32,604 bases of DNA, taken from the NCBI GenBank assembly GCA_035265665.1, contig DATFOK010000056.1, forward strand, positions 1-32,604, in the 5' to 3' direction. The translations under genes were made by a program, and so were the position numbers. The stretch's first letter is position 1; every line of letters starts with the position of its first letter. Below the pieces are notes generated by a model. That model was not told the origin of the DNA, did not search any database, and was given only the letters and a program-made list of their open reading frames with translations. Positions 14,300 through 21,805 of the stretch are shown here, in pieces. Origin of the DNA: DASUPK01 sp035265665. GTDB taxonomy: Bacteria; Actinomycetota; Thermoleophilia; Solirubrobacterales; 70-9.

Positions 14300-15277
14300 T
14301 TAGGTGAACTCCGGGCGGCCCTCGAGCGGGGTCGACGCCTCGGCGTGCAACCGGCGCGGGATGCGGCCCGCCTGTCGCGCAGCCCAACCGGCCTCCACCG
14401 CGGCACGCATCGCGGTTGCCATGCCAGCCGGATCCTCCGCGCGGGAGACCGAGCTCGCCAGCAAGACCCCGTCACAGCCCAGTTCCATCGCCATCGCGGC
14501 GTCCGAGGCGGTCCCGATCCCGGCGTCGAGGATGACCGGGACGCTCGCGCGCTCGGCGATGATCTGGATGTTGTACGGGTTGCGGATCCCCATCCCCGAC
14601 CCGATCGGCGAGCCGAGCGGCATCGCCGCGGCGCAGCCGGCGTCCTCCAGCCGACGGGCCAGGATCGGGTCGTCATTGGTGTACGGGAGCACCGTGAAGC
14701 CGTCGTCGACCAAGGTCTCGGCCGCGTCCACCAGCTCGACCGCATCCGGGAAGAGCGTACGGTCGTCCCCGATCACCTCGAGCTTCACCCAGTCGGTCTC
14801 AAAGGCCTCCCGGCCGAGCTTCGCCGTGCGGACCGCATCCCGCGCCGTGTAGCAGCCCGCGGTGTTGGGAAGCGCGAAGAGCCCGAGACGGCGGATCACG
14901 TCCAGCACGGATCCCTGCGCCTCCGGATCCACTCGCCGCAGGGCCACCGTGACGATCTCGGTCCCCGAAGCGATCAGGGCCTGCTCCATCTGCTCGAGCG
15001 AGCGGAAGCCGCCGGTCCCCACAATCAGTCGGGAGCCCCAGCTGCGGCCGCCGAGCTCGAAGCCGTTCTCCGCGCCACCCTGGATCGCGGCAAGGACCTC
15101 CACCTTCTGGCCGTCGCGAAGGGGCGTCAGGTCCCACTCGCTGCGCGGAACGACCTCTCCGTCGATCGCGACGGCCACCCCGCCCTGCTCGCCGGCTGCG
15201 CCCGAGGCCTCGACCGCCTCGCGTACCCCCGCGCCGTCCGGCAGGACGACGACCTCGCCGTTCAGCTCCACCTTCAT
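14300..15277 (-). CDS. thiSG: Fused sulfur carrier ThiS / thiazole synthase ThiG
   Basis: A 325-residue fusion. Residues 1-68 are ThiS (ubiquitin-like fold), starting MKVELNGEVVVLPDG and ending VLAAIQGG, the Gly-Gly tail normally activated to a thiocarboxylate. After an 8-residue bridge, ThiG begins with FELGGRSWGSRLIVGTGGF. ThiG signatures are TVALRRVD, PNTAGCYTA, WVKLEVIGD (Schiff-base Lys165), PLGSPIGSGMGIRNP and PVILDAGIGTASDAAMAMELG. ThiG forms the thiazole phosphate of thiamine from DXP, dehydroglycine and sulfur. In the fusion the Gly-Gly is internal, so cleavage or an unusual mechanism would be required. It overlaps thiO by 4 bases and lies behind a TPP riboswitch. Confidence 0.93.
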   Translation of the reverse strand: MKVELNGEVVVLPDGAGVREAVEASGAAGEQGGVAVAIDGEVVPRSEWDLTPLRDGQKVEVLAAIQGGAENGFELGGRSWGSRLIVGTGGFRSLEQMEQALIASGTEIVTVALRRVDPEAQGSVLDVIRRLGLFALPNTAGCYTARDAVRTAKLGREAFETDWVKLEVIGDDRTLFPDAVELVDAAETLVDDGFTVLPYTNDDPILARRLEDAGCAAAMPLGSPIGSGMGIRNPYNIQIIAERASVPVILDAGIGTASDAAMAMELGCDGVLLASSVSRAEDPAGMATAMRAAVEAGWAARQAGRIPRRLHAEASTPLEGRPEFT

Positions 15278-16437
15278 GCGACCTCCACCGGAGAATCCGC
15301 GGGTCGCCGAGCGAAGCGCAGTGGCGAGAACGGCTCGAGGTCGACCGGCGCCGAGGCGCCTTCGAGGAGAGCCGCGATGGAGTCTGCAGTCACCGGCGCC
15401 TGCAGCACGCCGTTGCGGAAGTGTCCCGTGGCGATCAGCAACCCCTCGGCATCGCCGTGTCCGATCAGCGGGGCGTTGTCCGGCGTCCCCGGCCGCAGCC
15501 CGGCCGAGGCCTCGGCCAGCTCGAGCTCGGCGATTTCGGGGATCAGCCGATAGGCCTCTCGCAGCAGCTCGTGCACGCCTCCGGCAGTGACCGTGGTGTC
15601 GAAGCCGCGTTCCTCGACCGTCGCTCCGACGATCAGCCGCCCATCGTCGCGGGGCACCATGTACACGCGCTCCCCGGCGACGATCCCGGCGCAGACGGGA
15701 TCCTCAGCGGAGCCGCGCAGAGTGAGGATCTCCCCCTTCACCGGCCGCACCGGAGCGACATCCGCCGACAGCCACCGCGCCCCTCCGGACCAGCAGCCCG
15801 CCGCGAGCACGAGGTTCGCCGCCTCGAAGGCGTGGCCATCGGCGATCGCTACACGCCACTTACCGGCCTGCCGCCCGGCACCCACGACCTCCGCACCCGA
15901 GTGGACCACGGCAGCGCGCCGGTCGAGCGCCGCGAGCAGGGTCGCGACCACCTTCCTCGGATCGACCGTGGCCTCACCGGGAACGCGGGCGCCTCCGCGA
16001 ACGGCCGTCGCCAGCCCCGGCTCGAGCGTGCGGCATTCTCTGCCGCGAAGCCATTCCGACTCGAGACCCAGGCTTCGATGAAGCTCGTAGCGACGGCGCA
16101 GCTCCTCGGTCTCATCGCGATCCAAGGCCACGTGCAGCGCCCCGGACTGCGCGAATCCCGTCTCGAGGTCCCCCTCCTCCTCGAGCTGCTCGGCGAAGCT
16201 GGGCCAGCGGCGAAGCGATTCGAAGTTGAGGGCGAGCAGCCGCTCCTCCCCCCACGAGGCCTCCCCGACGGGAGCGAGCATGCCCGCGGCGACGCCGCTG
16301 GCGCCGGCGGCGGGGCGGTCGCGCTCGAGCACACACACATTCGCGCCGCGCTGGGCGGCTCGCCAGGCGCAGGCAAGCCCGATCACGCCGGCGCCGACGA
16401 AGATCGCGTCGTATCCGCTGTTGGTCTCGTTGCTCAC
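15274..16437 (-). CDS. thiO: Glycine oxidase ThiO
   Basis: The FAD-dependent oxidase converts glycine to the iminoacetate used by ThiG. The GTG at 16437 gives 387 residues, beginning MSNETNSGYDAIFVGAGVIG with the dinucleotide-binding GxGxxG at 15-20. A longer in-frame start at 16491 lies inside the TPP riboswitch and was rejected. Other DAO-family features are ASGVAAGMLAPVGE, GLRPGTPDNAPLIG and ATGHFRNGVLQAPVTADSIAALL near the C-terminus. GGAG about 14 bases upstream is a distant ribosome site. It is the first gene of the thiO-thiSG operon, and the stop overlaps the next start as ATGA. Confidence 0.93.
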   Translation of the reverse strand: MSNETNSGYDAIFVGAGVIGLACAWRAAQRGANVCVLERDRPAAGASGVAAGMLAPVGEASWGEERLLALNFESLRRWPSFAEQLEEEGDLETGFAQSGALHVALDRDETEELRRRYELHRSLGLESEWLRGRECRTLEPGLATAVRGGARVPGEATVDPRKVVATLLAALDRRAAVVHSGAEVVGAGRQAGKWRVAIADGHAFEAANLVLAAGCWSGGARWLSADVAPVRPVKGEILTLRGSAEDPVCAGIVAGERVYMVPRDDGRLIVGATVEERGFDTTVTAGGVHELLREAYRLIPEIAELELAEASAGLRPGTPDNAPLIGHGDAEGLLIATGHFRNGVLQAPVTADSIAALLEGASAPVDLEPFSPLRFARRPADSPVEVA

Positions 16438-16476
16438 TAGCCGCTGGGTTTCTCCTGCAGCCGATGCGCTCCAACC

Positions 16477-16559
16477 TCCCTGCGCCGGCATTACCCGGAT
16501 CAGGTTCAGACGGTCGGCGGCGCTTCAGCCGCCCTCTCAGCCCTCGGTGGGCTCCCGTT
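16477..16559 (-). promoter_or_regulatory. TPP riboswitch (THI element)
   Basis: On the minus strand this stretch has the conserved thi-box pieces in order: ACGGGAGCCC, GGGCTGAGAGGG, a variable stem (GGCGGC...GCCGCC type), CTGAACCTGATCCGGGTAATG, and CCGGCGCAGGGA. It starts about 120 bases before the thiO GTG and ends 39 bases before it. High TPP should lower expression of thiO and thiSG. The short spacing to the start suggests translational rather than transcriptional control; no T-run terminator is visible. Confidence 0.96.
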
Positions 16560-16591
16560 ACATATCCATCGTACCCATGCGACCCTTGATC

Positions 16592-16597
16592 TAGGCT
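16592..16597 (+). promoter_or_regulatory. Candidate -10 box (TAGGCT) of thiE
   Basis: TAGGCT ends 9 bases before the thiE GTG, with no ribosome site, so thiE is probably leaderless. It is therefore outside control of the TPP riboswitch that serves the divergent thiO. Confidence 0.5.
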
Positions 16598-16606
16598 GGC
16601 CTCGCC

Positions 16607-17305
16607 GTGACCGACACCTCTCACCTCGCGCCACCCGAGTCGATCGGCGAGCTGCGGCGCCAGCGCCTGCGGTGGGCGAGGCTCTACTTCGTTTGCGAGG
16701 CGCTTCCGCATGGCCAGGACCCCGAGGCGCTCCTGAATGCCTCCATGGCCGCCGGCACGGGGATGATCGAGCTGCGCGACCGCGAGCAGCCCCGGGCGGT
16801 GATCGAACGCTCCGGGCGCACATTCCGCCGGCTCGCGAACACCTACAGCGCTCTCTTCATCGTCAACGACGATCCCCATCTCGCGCTGGAGCTGAGCGCC
16901 GACGGGGTCCACGTGGGACAGGACGACATGGACCCGGCCGAGGCTCGCCAGGTCATGGGCTCCGACGCGGTCGTCGGGCTCTCCACCCACACCCGCGAGC
17001 AGATCGAGGCCGCTGCGAACGAGCCGGTCGACTACATCAGCGTCGGGCCAATCTGGGAGACCCCGACGAAGGAGGGACGCCCTGCGACCGGGCTCGAGCT
17101 GGTCCGGACGGCCGCCGAGATCGCTCCTCTTCCCTGGTTCGCGATCGGCGGCATCGACACGGACAACGTGGACCAGGTGATCGCCGCCGGCGCCGAGCGC
17201 CTCTGCGTCGTCCGCGCGATCCGCGATGCCAAGGATCCTCGAGCCGCTGCCAGCGCCCTCTTCGACGCGGTCGACCCCGCCGCACGTCAGGAGGCGGGCG
17301 AGTGA
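16607..17305 (+). CDS. thiE: Thiamine-phosphate synthase
   Basis: ThiE joins the pyrimidine (HMP-PP) and thiazole phosphates to give thiamine phosphate. The 232-residue TIM-barrel protein has LYFVCEAL (first strand), GMIELRDRE, IVNDDPHLALELSADGVHVGQDDM, VGLSTHTREQIEAA, DYISVGPIWETPTKEGRPATGLE and FAIGGIDTDNV, all in family order. In the LR-x-K motif of the second strand, where B. subtilis ThiE has a phosphate-binding Lys, this protein has Arg. The N-terminal 22 residues are an extension relative to typical ThiE. Its stop overlaps the GTG of the next gene (GTGA), so the two are coupled. Confidence 0.92.
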   Translation: MTDTSHLAPPESIGELRRQRLRWARLYFVCEALPHGQDPEALLNASMAAGTGMIELRDREQPRAVIERSGRTFRRLANTYSALFIVNDDPHLALELSADGVHVGQDDMDPAEARQVMGSDAVVGLSTHTREQIEAAANEPVDYISVGPIWETPTKEGRPATGLELVRTAAEIAPLPWFAIGGIDTDNVDQVIAAGAERLCVVRAIRDAKDPRAAASALFDAVDPAARQEAGE

Positions 17306-17898
17306 CCGGCGCCCGCGAGCGAAAGCGAGCCGAGCGCCAGAAGCGCAAGCGCCGGGCCACGAGGAGCAGCCCCCCGGTCAAGGCGCAGCCTGCCCAAACC
17401 AGCGACCCGCAGGGCAACGGCGACGGGGCGCGCACCGAGACCTTTCAGGAGAAGATGGCGCGCCGCTACGAGGAGCGGAACGCGGAGGCGCGAGCAAAGC
17501 TCGAGCCGCTCGAAGAGGGGGAGCGACCCCGAGCGGTGATGGTCGGCGCGATCGTCTCGGCGATCCTCGCTTTGATCTTCACGGCATCAACCGTGATTGC
17601 GGCGACGGGCTCCGTGGATGTATCTGGCGACGACCCATCTCCCGTCGGGATCGGCTTCTTCGCCGCCGCGCTCTGGCTGATGACGTGGGGGATGTGGAAG
17701 GCGCGCTACTGGGCGGTCCTGGGATTTCAGGTGCTGCTCCTCATCGCCCTGATCGTCGGTGCGCTGGCGCTCGTCACCTTCTCAACGGTGCTCCAGTTGC
17801 TCGCGAGCCTGTTGCTGCTCGCTGGGTCGGGGTCGCTCTTCTATTTCATGATCCGGGCAATGGGCCGAATTCAGATGCCGCGGCCCCCGGAGAGGTGA
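17302..17898 (+). CDS. Membrane protein of unknown function, basic N-terminus
   Basis: The GTG at 17302 overlaps the thiE stop and gives 198 residues. Residues 1-60 are polar and rich in Arg/Lys (ERKRAERQKRKRRATRSS), 45-75 are acidic/basic helix, and from about 80 there are four hydrophobic segments (VGAIVSAILALIFTASTVIAA, GIGFFAAALWLMTWGMW, YWAVLGFQVLLLIALIVGALALV and LLASLLLLAGSGSLFYFMI). The N-terminus is probably cytoplasmic. No known family is recognised. Coupling to thiE suggests co-expression but does not prove a role in thiamine metabolism. A hairpin repeat begins at its stop codon. Confidence 0.75.
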   Translation: MTGARERKRAERQKRKRRATRSSPPVKAQPAQTSDPQGNGDGARTETFQEKMARRYEERNAEARAKLEPLEEGERPRAVMVGAIVSAILALIFTASTVIAATGSVDVSGDDPSPVGIGFFAAALWLMTWGMWKARYWAVLGFQVLLLIALIVGALALVTFSTVLQLLASLLLLAGSGSLFYFMIRAMGRIQMPRPPER

Positions 17899-17949
17899 GG
17901 GTGCGCCGCAGGGAAGCGAGGCGCAACCCGTTTGATGGCGAAGCCAAGT
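17897..17949 (+). repeat. Hairpin repeat, copy 1
   Basis: The element shares GAGGGTGCGC, then GCGCAACCCGTTTGATG, then GAAG and CCAAGT with the stretch 30659-30702. The paired arms GGGTGCGCC/GGCGCAACCC form a stem with one bulged A; the loop is longer here (about 12 bases) than in copy 2 (GAAA). The first bases overlap the stop codon of the membrane protein gene. The ATG within GTTTGATG at 17935 opens a nine-codon frame ending at TAG 17962-17964 and has no support as a gene. Confidence 0.7.
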
Positions 17950-17961
17950 AATTCCCTTCTA

Positions 17962-17967
17962 TAGAGT
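17962..17967 (+). promoter_or_regulatory. Candidate -10 box (TAGAGT, overlapping TATAGA) of lpdA
   Basis: TATAGAGT contains TATAGA (17960-17965) and TAGAGT (17962-17967), 7-9 bases before the ATG at 17975. There is no ribosome binding site, so the transcript is probably leaderless. No -35 match is clear. Confidence 0.5.
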
Positions 17968-17974
17968 CGGGCCG

Positions 17975-19342
17975 ATGGCCGAGTACGACGTGATCGTCAT
18001 CGGAGGCGGCCCCGGAGGCTATGTCGCCGCCATCCGCGCCGCCCAGCTCGGGCAGAAGACAGCCGTCGTAGAACGTGACAAGGCCGGCGGTCGCTGCCTG
18101 AACTACGCCTGCATTCCGGCCAAGACCGTCCTCCACACGGCCGAGATCTTCTCCGCCGTGACCCAGGACGGCGCCGACTTGGGCATCAAGTCAAACGGCG
18201 CGACGATCGACTGGAAGGCTCTCCAGGAGCGCCGCGCGAAGGTCTCCAAGACCCTCGAGGACGGTGTCCAGTTTCTCTGGAACAAGAACAAGGCCGAGTT
18301 CCTCCACAGCGAGGCCTCCTTGACCGGCAACGGCAAGGTGAAGGTCGGAGACGACGAGCACGAGGCCAAGGCGATAGTCCTCGCAACCGGCTCGGTCGCC
18401 TTGCCGATTCCCGGGGTCGAGTTCTCCGACCGGGTGGTCGATACGTGGGGCGCCTATTCGCTCGAGTCGATGCCGAAATCGCTTGTCATCGCCGGCGCGG
18501 GTGCCTCGGGCTCAGAGATCGCCTCCGCCTACTCCCGCATGGGGGTCGAGGTCACACTGATCGAGATGCTCGACCAGATCCTGCCGCTCGAGGACAAGGA
18601 CATGGCGCGGGTGGTCGAGCGCCAGTTCAAGCAGGACGGCATGGAGGTGATGACCGGCACGAAGGTGGAGGGCGTCGAGGAACAGAAGTCCGGCGTCAAG
18701 GTGAAGGCAGGGGACAAGGAGGTGAAGGCCGACTACCTGGTGATCGCGGGTGGACGGCGGCCCGATACCGACCCGCTCAACCTCGACGCGGCCGGGGTGA
18801 AGACCAACGACCGGGGCCAGATCGAGATCGACGAGTACCAGCGCACCTCGGCCGACGGCATCTTCGCGATCGGCGACCTCGTTCGGGGCCCGGCTCTGGC
18901 GCACAAGGCCGAGGAGGAGGGCGTCGTCGCCGTCGAGACCGCGGCGGGCCACGAGACCGAGCCGGTCAACATCGACCTCGTCCCAGGTGCGACCTTCACC
19001 CACCCGCAGGTGGCCAGCGTCGGGATGACCGAGGAGCAGGCCAAGGAGACCGGCCGCCAGATCAAGGTCGGCAAGTTCAAGCTCGGTGGCGCCGGCGCTT
19101 CCGTCGTCTACGACGACCGGGCCGGCCTGGTCAAGATCGTCGGCGACCCGGAGTACGGCGAGATCCTCGGCGCGCACATCGTCGGCAACATCGCCTGCGA
19201 CATGATCAGCGAGATCGTCAACGTGATGGCGCTCGAAGGCGGCTATCCGGAGCTCGAGCGGATCATCCACCCGCATCCGACCATGTCGGAGGCGGTTCTC
19301 GACGGAGCCCGCGCCGTCGACGGCTGGGCGATTCACGCCTAG
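17975..19342 (+). CDS. lpdA: Dihydrolipoamide dehydrogenase (E3)
   Basis: E3 reoxidises dihydrolipoamide on E2 subunits and passes electrons through FAD and a disulfide to NAD+. The 455-residue protein starts YDVIVIGGGPGGYVAAIRAAQLG (FAD fold). GGRCLNYACIPAK holds the redox-active Cys pair with the family's CxxxxC spacing. SLVIAGAGASGSEIASAYSRMG is the NAD fold, GIFAIGDLVRGPALAHKAEEEG the second FAD motif, and HPHPTMSEAV near the C-terminus carries the catalytic His-Glu. It is probably the shared E3 for the two complexes encoded downstream; no other E3 is in the window. Other flavin disulfide reductases (mercuric, glutathione) fit less well. Confidence 0.94.
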   Translation: MAEYDVIVIGGGPGGYVAAIRAAQLGQKTAVVERDKAGGRCLNYACIPAKTVLHTAEIFSAVTQDGADLGIKSNGATIDWKALQERRAKVSKTLEDGVQFLWNKNKAEFLHSEASLTGNGKVKVGDDEHEAKAIVLATGSVALPIPGVEFSDRVVDTWGAYSLESMPKSLVIAGAGASGSEIASAYSRMGVEVTLIEMLDQILPLEDKDMARVVERQFKQDGMEVMTGTKVEGVEEQKSGVKVKAGDKEVKADYLVIAGGRRPDTDPLNLDAAGVKTNDRGQIEIDEYQRTSADGIFAIGDLVRGPALAHKAEEEGVVAVETAAGHETEPVNIDLVPGATFTHPQVASVGMTEEQAKETGRQIKVGKFKLGGAGASVVYDDRAGLVKIVGDPEYGEILGAHIVGNIACDMISEIVNVMALEGGYPELERIIHPHPTMSEAVLDGARAVDGWAIHA

Positions 19343-19348
19343 GCAACC

Positions 19349-19953
19349 GTGACTACCAATCGCCTGGAGGCCTTCAGCGATGGGGTCTTCGCAATCGCGA
19401 TCACGTTGCTCGTACTGGAGCTGCACGTACCGACGGAGGACCATCTCTGGAGCGAGTTGAAGGACGAATGGCCGTCCTTCGCCGCCTTCCTGCTGAGCTT
19501 CTGGGTGATCGGGATCATCTGGGTGAATCACCACGGCGTCATCGACCACATCGGCAGGGCCAATCGCCCGTTGCTCTACCTCAACCTGCTTCTGCTCCTT
19601 ACGGTGGTGTTCATTCCGTTCCCACTGCCCTACTCGCCGAGCATCTCAAGTCGGGTGAGGACGAGCAGGTGGCCGCGATCGTCTACAGCTCAGCCTTCAT
19701 GGCGATGTCCCTGAGCTACGCCTGGCTCTGGACCTACATCGCGAGACACCGCGAACTGCTCAGCATCACGTTGAGCGATGAGGAGGTCCGCCGCCGGACG
19801 GTGATATTCCTGATCGGCAATCCCTTCTACGCCCTGGCGCTGGCATTGGCCTTCATCAGCCCGGCGGTCGTGCTGGTCATCAATGGGCTGCTCGCCGTCT
19901 ACTACATGGTGGTCGGCGTGAGGAGCCCAGATCCGGCCGGGGAAACCCCGTGA
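19349..19953 (+). pseudogene. TMEM175-family channel-like protein, frameshifted
   Basis: From GTG 19349 the first frame gives RLEAFSDGVFAIAITLLVLEL, the FSD signature of TMEM175 potassium channels, then LLSFWVIGIIWVNHHGVIDHI, then LLLLLTVVFIPFP. Around 19621-19624 the homology jumps to another frame, which continues PTALLAEHLKSGEDEQVAAIVYSSAFMAMSLSYAWLW and further membrane helices to TGA 19951-19953. One missing base in TTCCCACTG restores a protein of about 200 residues with six membrane segments, the usual size for a bacterial member. It is a recent mutation, a sequencing error, or less likely a programmed -1 shift, since the site is not a good slippery heptamer. The region 3' of the shift shows no further damage. 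Confidence 0.8.
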
Positions 19954-20543
19954 GCGCCGTCACCTTCTACTACGACTTCAATTCGCCCTACTCGTATCTG
20001 GCCGCGGAGCGGATCAGCGGGGTGTTCGCCGAAGCTGGACTCGAGCAGCCGGAATGGCAGCCAATCTCCTTCGGCCACATCCTGAGGGCGACGGGGCGCA
20101 GGCCGTGGTCGTTCGAGGAGGACCGGAGCGCCGATTTCGCCGAGATCCAGCGGCGCGCGCACGAGCGGGGCCTACCGGAGGTCGTCTATCCCGAGGGCTG
20201 GCCGATCGAGAACTACAGCCTCAATCCGGTCCGGGCGGCCGTCTACGCGAAGGAGGCGGGGCGGGTCGTCTCCTTCTCCCTCGCCTGCTTCCGCCAGGTG
20301 TTCGCGGCCGGCAGGGACATGAGCGACGTCGACAACGTCCTGATCGCGGCCGCAGCGTGCGAGTTGCATCCCAACGCCGTTCTCAAGGGGATCGAGACCG
20401 ACTCGGTCAAGCAGAAGCTCCGAGCGGCTACCGAGGGCGCGCTCGCCCGCGGCCTGGTGGGGATACCCACAGTCGCAGTGGGTGACGAGTTGTTCTGGGG
20501 AGACGACCGCCTCGAGGAGGCCGTGCGGGCCGCAGCCGCCTGA
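19950..20543 (+). CDS. DsbA-fold protein, 2-hydroxychromene-2-carboxylate isomerase-like
   Basis: The 197-residue thioredoxin-fold protein starts VTFYYDFNSPYSYLAAERI. The DFxSPYSY motif of HCCA isomerase-like (GST kappa-type) proteins has Ser where DsbA has CxxC, so it is not a thiol oxidase. GLVGIPTVAVGDELFWGDDRLEEA near the C-terminus has the cis-Pro and the GxDR substrate motif of the family. HCCA isomerases use glutathione in naphthalene catabolism, but actinobacterial members usually have unknown substrates. The GTG start overlaps the stop of the upstream TMEM175 gene. Confidence 0.82.
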   Translation: MSAVTFYYDFNSPYSYLAAERISGVFAEAGLEQPEWQPISFGHILRATGRRPWSFEEDRSADFAEIQRRAHERGLPEVVYPEGWPIENYSLNPVRAAVYAKEAGRVVSFSLACFRQVFAAGRDMSDVDNVLIAAAACELHPNAVLKGIETDSVKQKLRAATEGALARGLVGIPTVAVGDELFWGDDRLEEAVRAAAA

Positions 20544-20569
20544 TTCATCGACACCCTTTGCCGCGGGAG

Positions 20570-20575
20570 TAGGCT
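20570..20575 (+). promoter_or_regulatory. Candidate promoter of the PDH operon (TCGACA / TAGGCT)
   Basis: TAGGCT ends 6 bases before the GTG at 20582. TCGACA (20548-20553) lies 16 bases upstream of it as a possible -35. No ribosome site lies between -10 and start, so a leaderless mRNA is likely. Confidence 0.55.
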
Positions 20576-20581
20576 GAGCCC

Positions 20582-21805
20582 GTGGCCCAGAGCAAGACCA
20601 AGTCGGCCCGCGCACCCGCCGAATCAAGCGACGGCGCGCCGCCCGCCGGCAAGCTGAAGCTGCCCGACGAGGCGACCTGCCGCGAGCTGATCAGCACCAT
20701 GATGCTGATCCGGCGCTTCGAGGAGGAGGCCGGGCGCCAGTACCAGCGGGCGAAGGCCGGCGGATTCCTGCACCTGGCGATCGGCGAGGAGGCGACGATC
20801 GTCGGAACCACCTCGGTGATGAGACCGGAGGACTACCTGATCGGCACGTACCGGACGCACGGGCACGCGATCGCCCGCGGCACCGAGGCCAAGAGGGTCA
20901 TGGCGGAGCTCTTCGGCCGCGTCGACGGAACGTCGGGTGGTCGCGGCGGCTCCATGCACATCTTCGACCTCGAGCACCGCTTCATGGGCGGCTATGGGAT
21001 CGTCGGCGGAAACCTGCCGCTGGCGGCCGGCCTCGCCCTCTCCTCCGACTACCGGGGCACCGACGACGTGACCGTCTGCATGTTCGGCGACGGGGCCTCC
21101 AACACCGGCAACTTCGGCGAGACGATGAACCTGGCGGCGCTCTGGAGCCTGCCGGTCGTGTTCCTGGTCGAGAACAACCTCTATGGGATGGGCACCTCGC
21201 TCGAGCGCCACTCCGCGGTGCAGGACCTCTCTCATAAGGCGGAGGGGATGGGTGTGCCCGGGGTCCGAGTCGATGGCATGGACGTGCTCGCCGTCCGGGA
21301 GGTCGTCGCCGAGCACATCCGCCTGGCGCGCGAGGACCGCAAGCCCACGCTGGTCGAGGCTTTCACCTACCGCTACCGCGGCCACTCGGCGGCCGATCCC
21401 GAGGTCTATCGGGAGAAGGCCGAGGTCGAGGAGTGGCAGCGCAAGGACCCGATCGAGAACTTCGCGCGTCGCCTGATCGAGGAGAACGTGCTCTCCGAGG
21501 ACGAAATCCAGGAGATTCGGGAGGAGGCTGACAAGACGGTCACAGATGCCGTCGAGTTCGCCGACGACTCGCCCGAGCCGCCGCTCGACTCGCTCTATGA
21601 CCACCTCTACGTGCTCGGCGACCAAGTGCCGGGGTGGTACGGCGTGGACGAGCGATCTCCCGACTCGCACGCGGCGGAGCAGGAGCGGGGGGCCAGCGAG
21701 CGGGCGCGCCAGCTGGCGGAGAGCGGCGCCGCATACGCGGAGGACGAGGAGATGCGGGAGGCCGAGGGCGACCGCCCGGACACGCGGCCTGAGGACGTGC
21801 ACTGA
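20582..21805 (+). CDS. pdhA: Pyruvate dehydrogenase E1 component, alpha subunit
   Basis: With E1 beta it decarboxylates pyruvate using TPP and transfers the acetyl group to E2-bound lipoate. The 407-residue protein has a polar N-terminus, then LISTMMLIRRFEEEAGRQYQ. GDGASNTGNFGETMNLAALW is the TPP/Mg-binding motif and YRYRGHSAADPEVYREKAEVEEW the C-terminal phosphorylation-loop region, as in PDH E1 alpha. A 60-residue acidic, Glu-rich tail (about 345-407) follows, which is unusual. The order E1 alpha, E1 beta, E2 with 1-base overlaps implies an operon. Pyruvate is favoured over acetoin because E1 beta and E2 resemble plastid-type PDH. Confidence 0.9.
   Translation: MAQSKTKSARAPAESSDGAPPAGKLKLPDEATCRELISTMMLIRRFEEEAGRQYQRAKAGGFLHLAIGEEATIVGTTSVMRPEDYLIGTYRTHGHAIARGTEAKRVMAELFGRVDGTSGGRGGSMHIFDLEHRFMGGYGIVGGNLPLAAGLALSSDYRGTDDVTVCMFGDGASNTGNFGETMNLAALWSLPVVFLVENNLYGMGTSLERHSAVQDLSHKAEGMGVPGVRVDGMDVLAVREVVAEHIRLAREDRKPTLVEAFTYRYRGHSAADPEVYREKAEVEEWQRKDPIENFARRLIEENVLSEDEIQEIREEADKTVTDAVEFADDSPEPPLDSLYDHLYVLGDQVPGWYGVDERSPDSHAAEQERGASERARQLAESGAAYAEDEEMREAEGDRPDTRPEDVH

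Noticed and set aside
16438..16491. Longer start of thiO at 16491
   Set aside because: It lies within the TPP riboswitch; GTG 16437 gives the normal ThiO N-terminus before the FAD motif.
17935..17964. Nine-codon frame in hairpin repeat copy 1 as a leader peptide of lpdA
   Set aside because: No ribosome site, no run of regulatory codons, and its stop lies in the lpdA -10 box; the codons match copy 2 only at the DNA level with a one-base gap.
18445..19549. Long open frames in other phases and on the minus strand across lpdA
   Set aside because: High GC content creates long shadow frames; their products are Arg/Gly-rich with no domains. The same holds for the other long antisense frames, for example across pdhA/pdhB and bkdC.
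19610..19630. Programmed -1 frameshift in the TMEM175-like gene
   Set aside because: The site GTTCCCA has only CCC as a repeat and no downstream pseudoknot is evident; mutation or sequence error is simpler.
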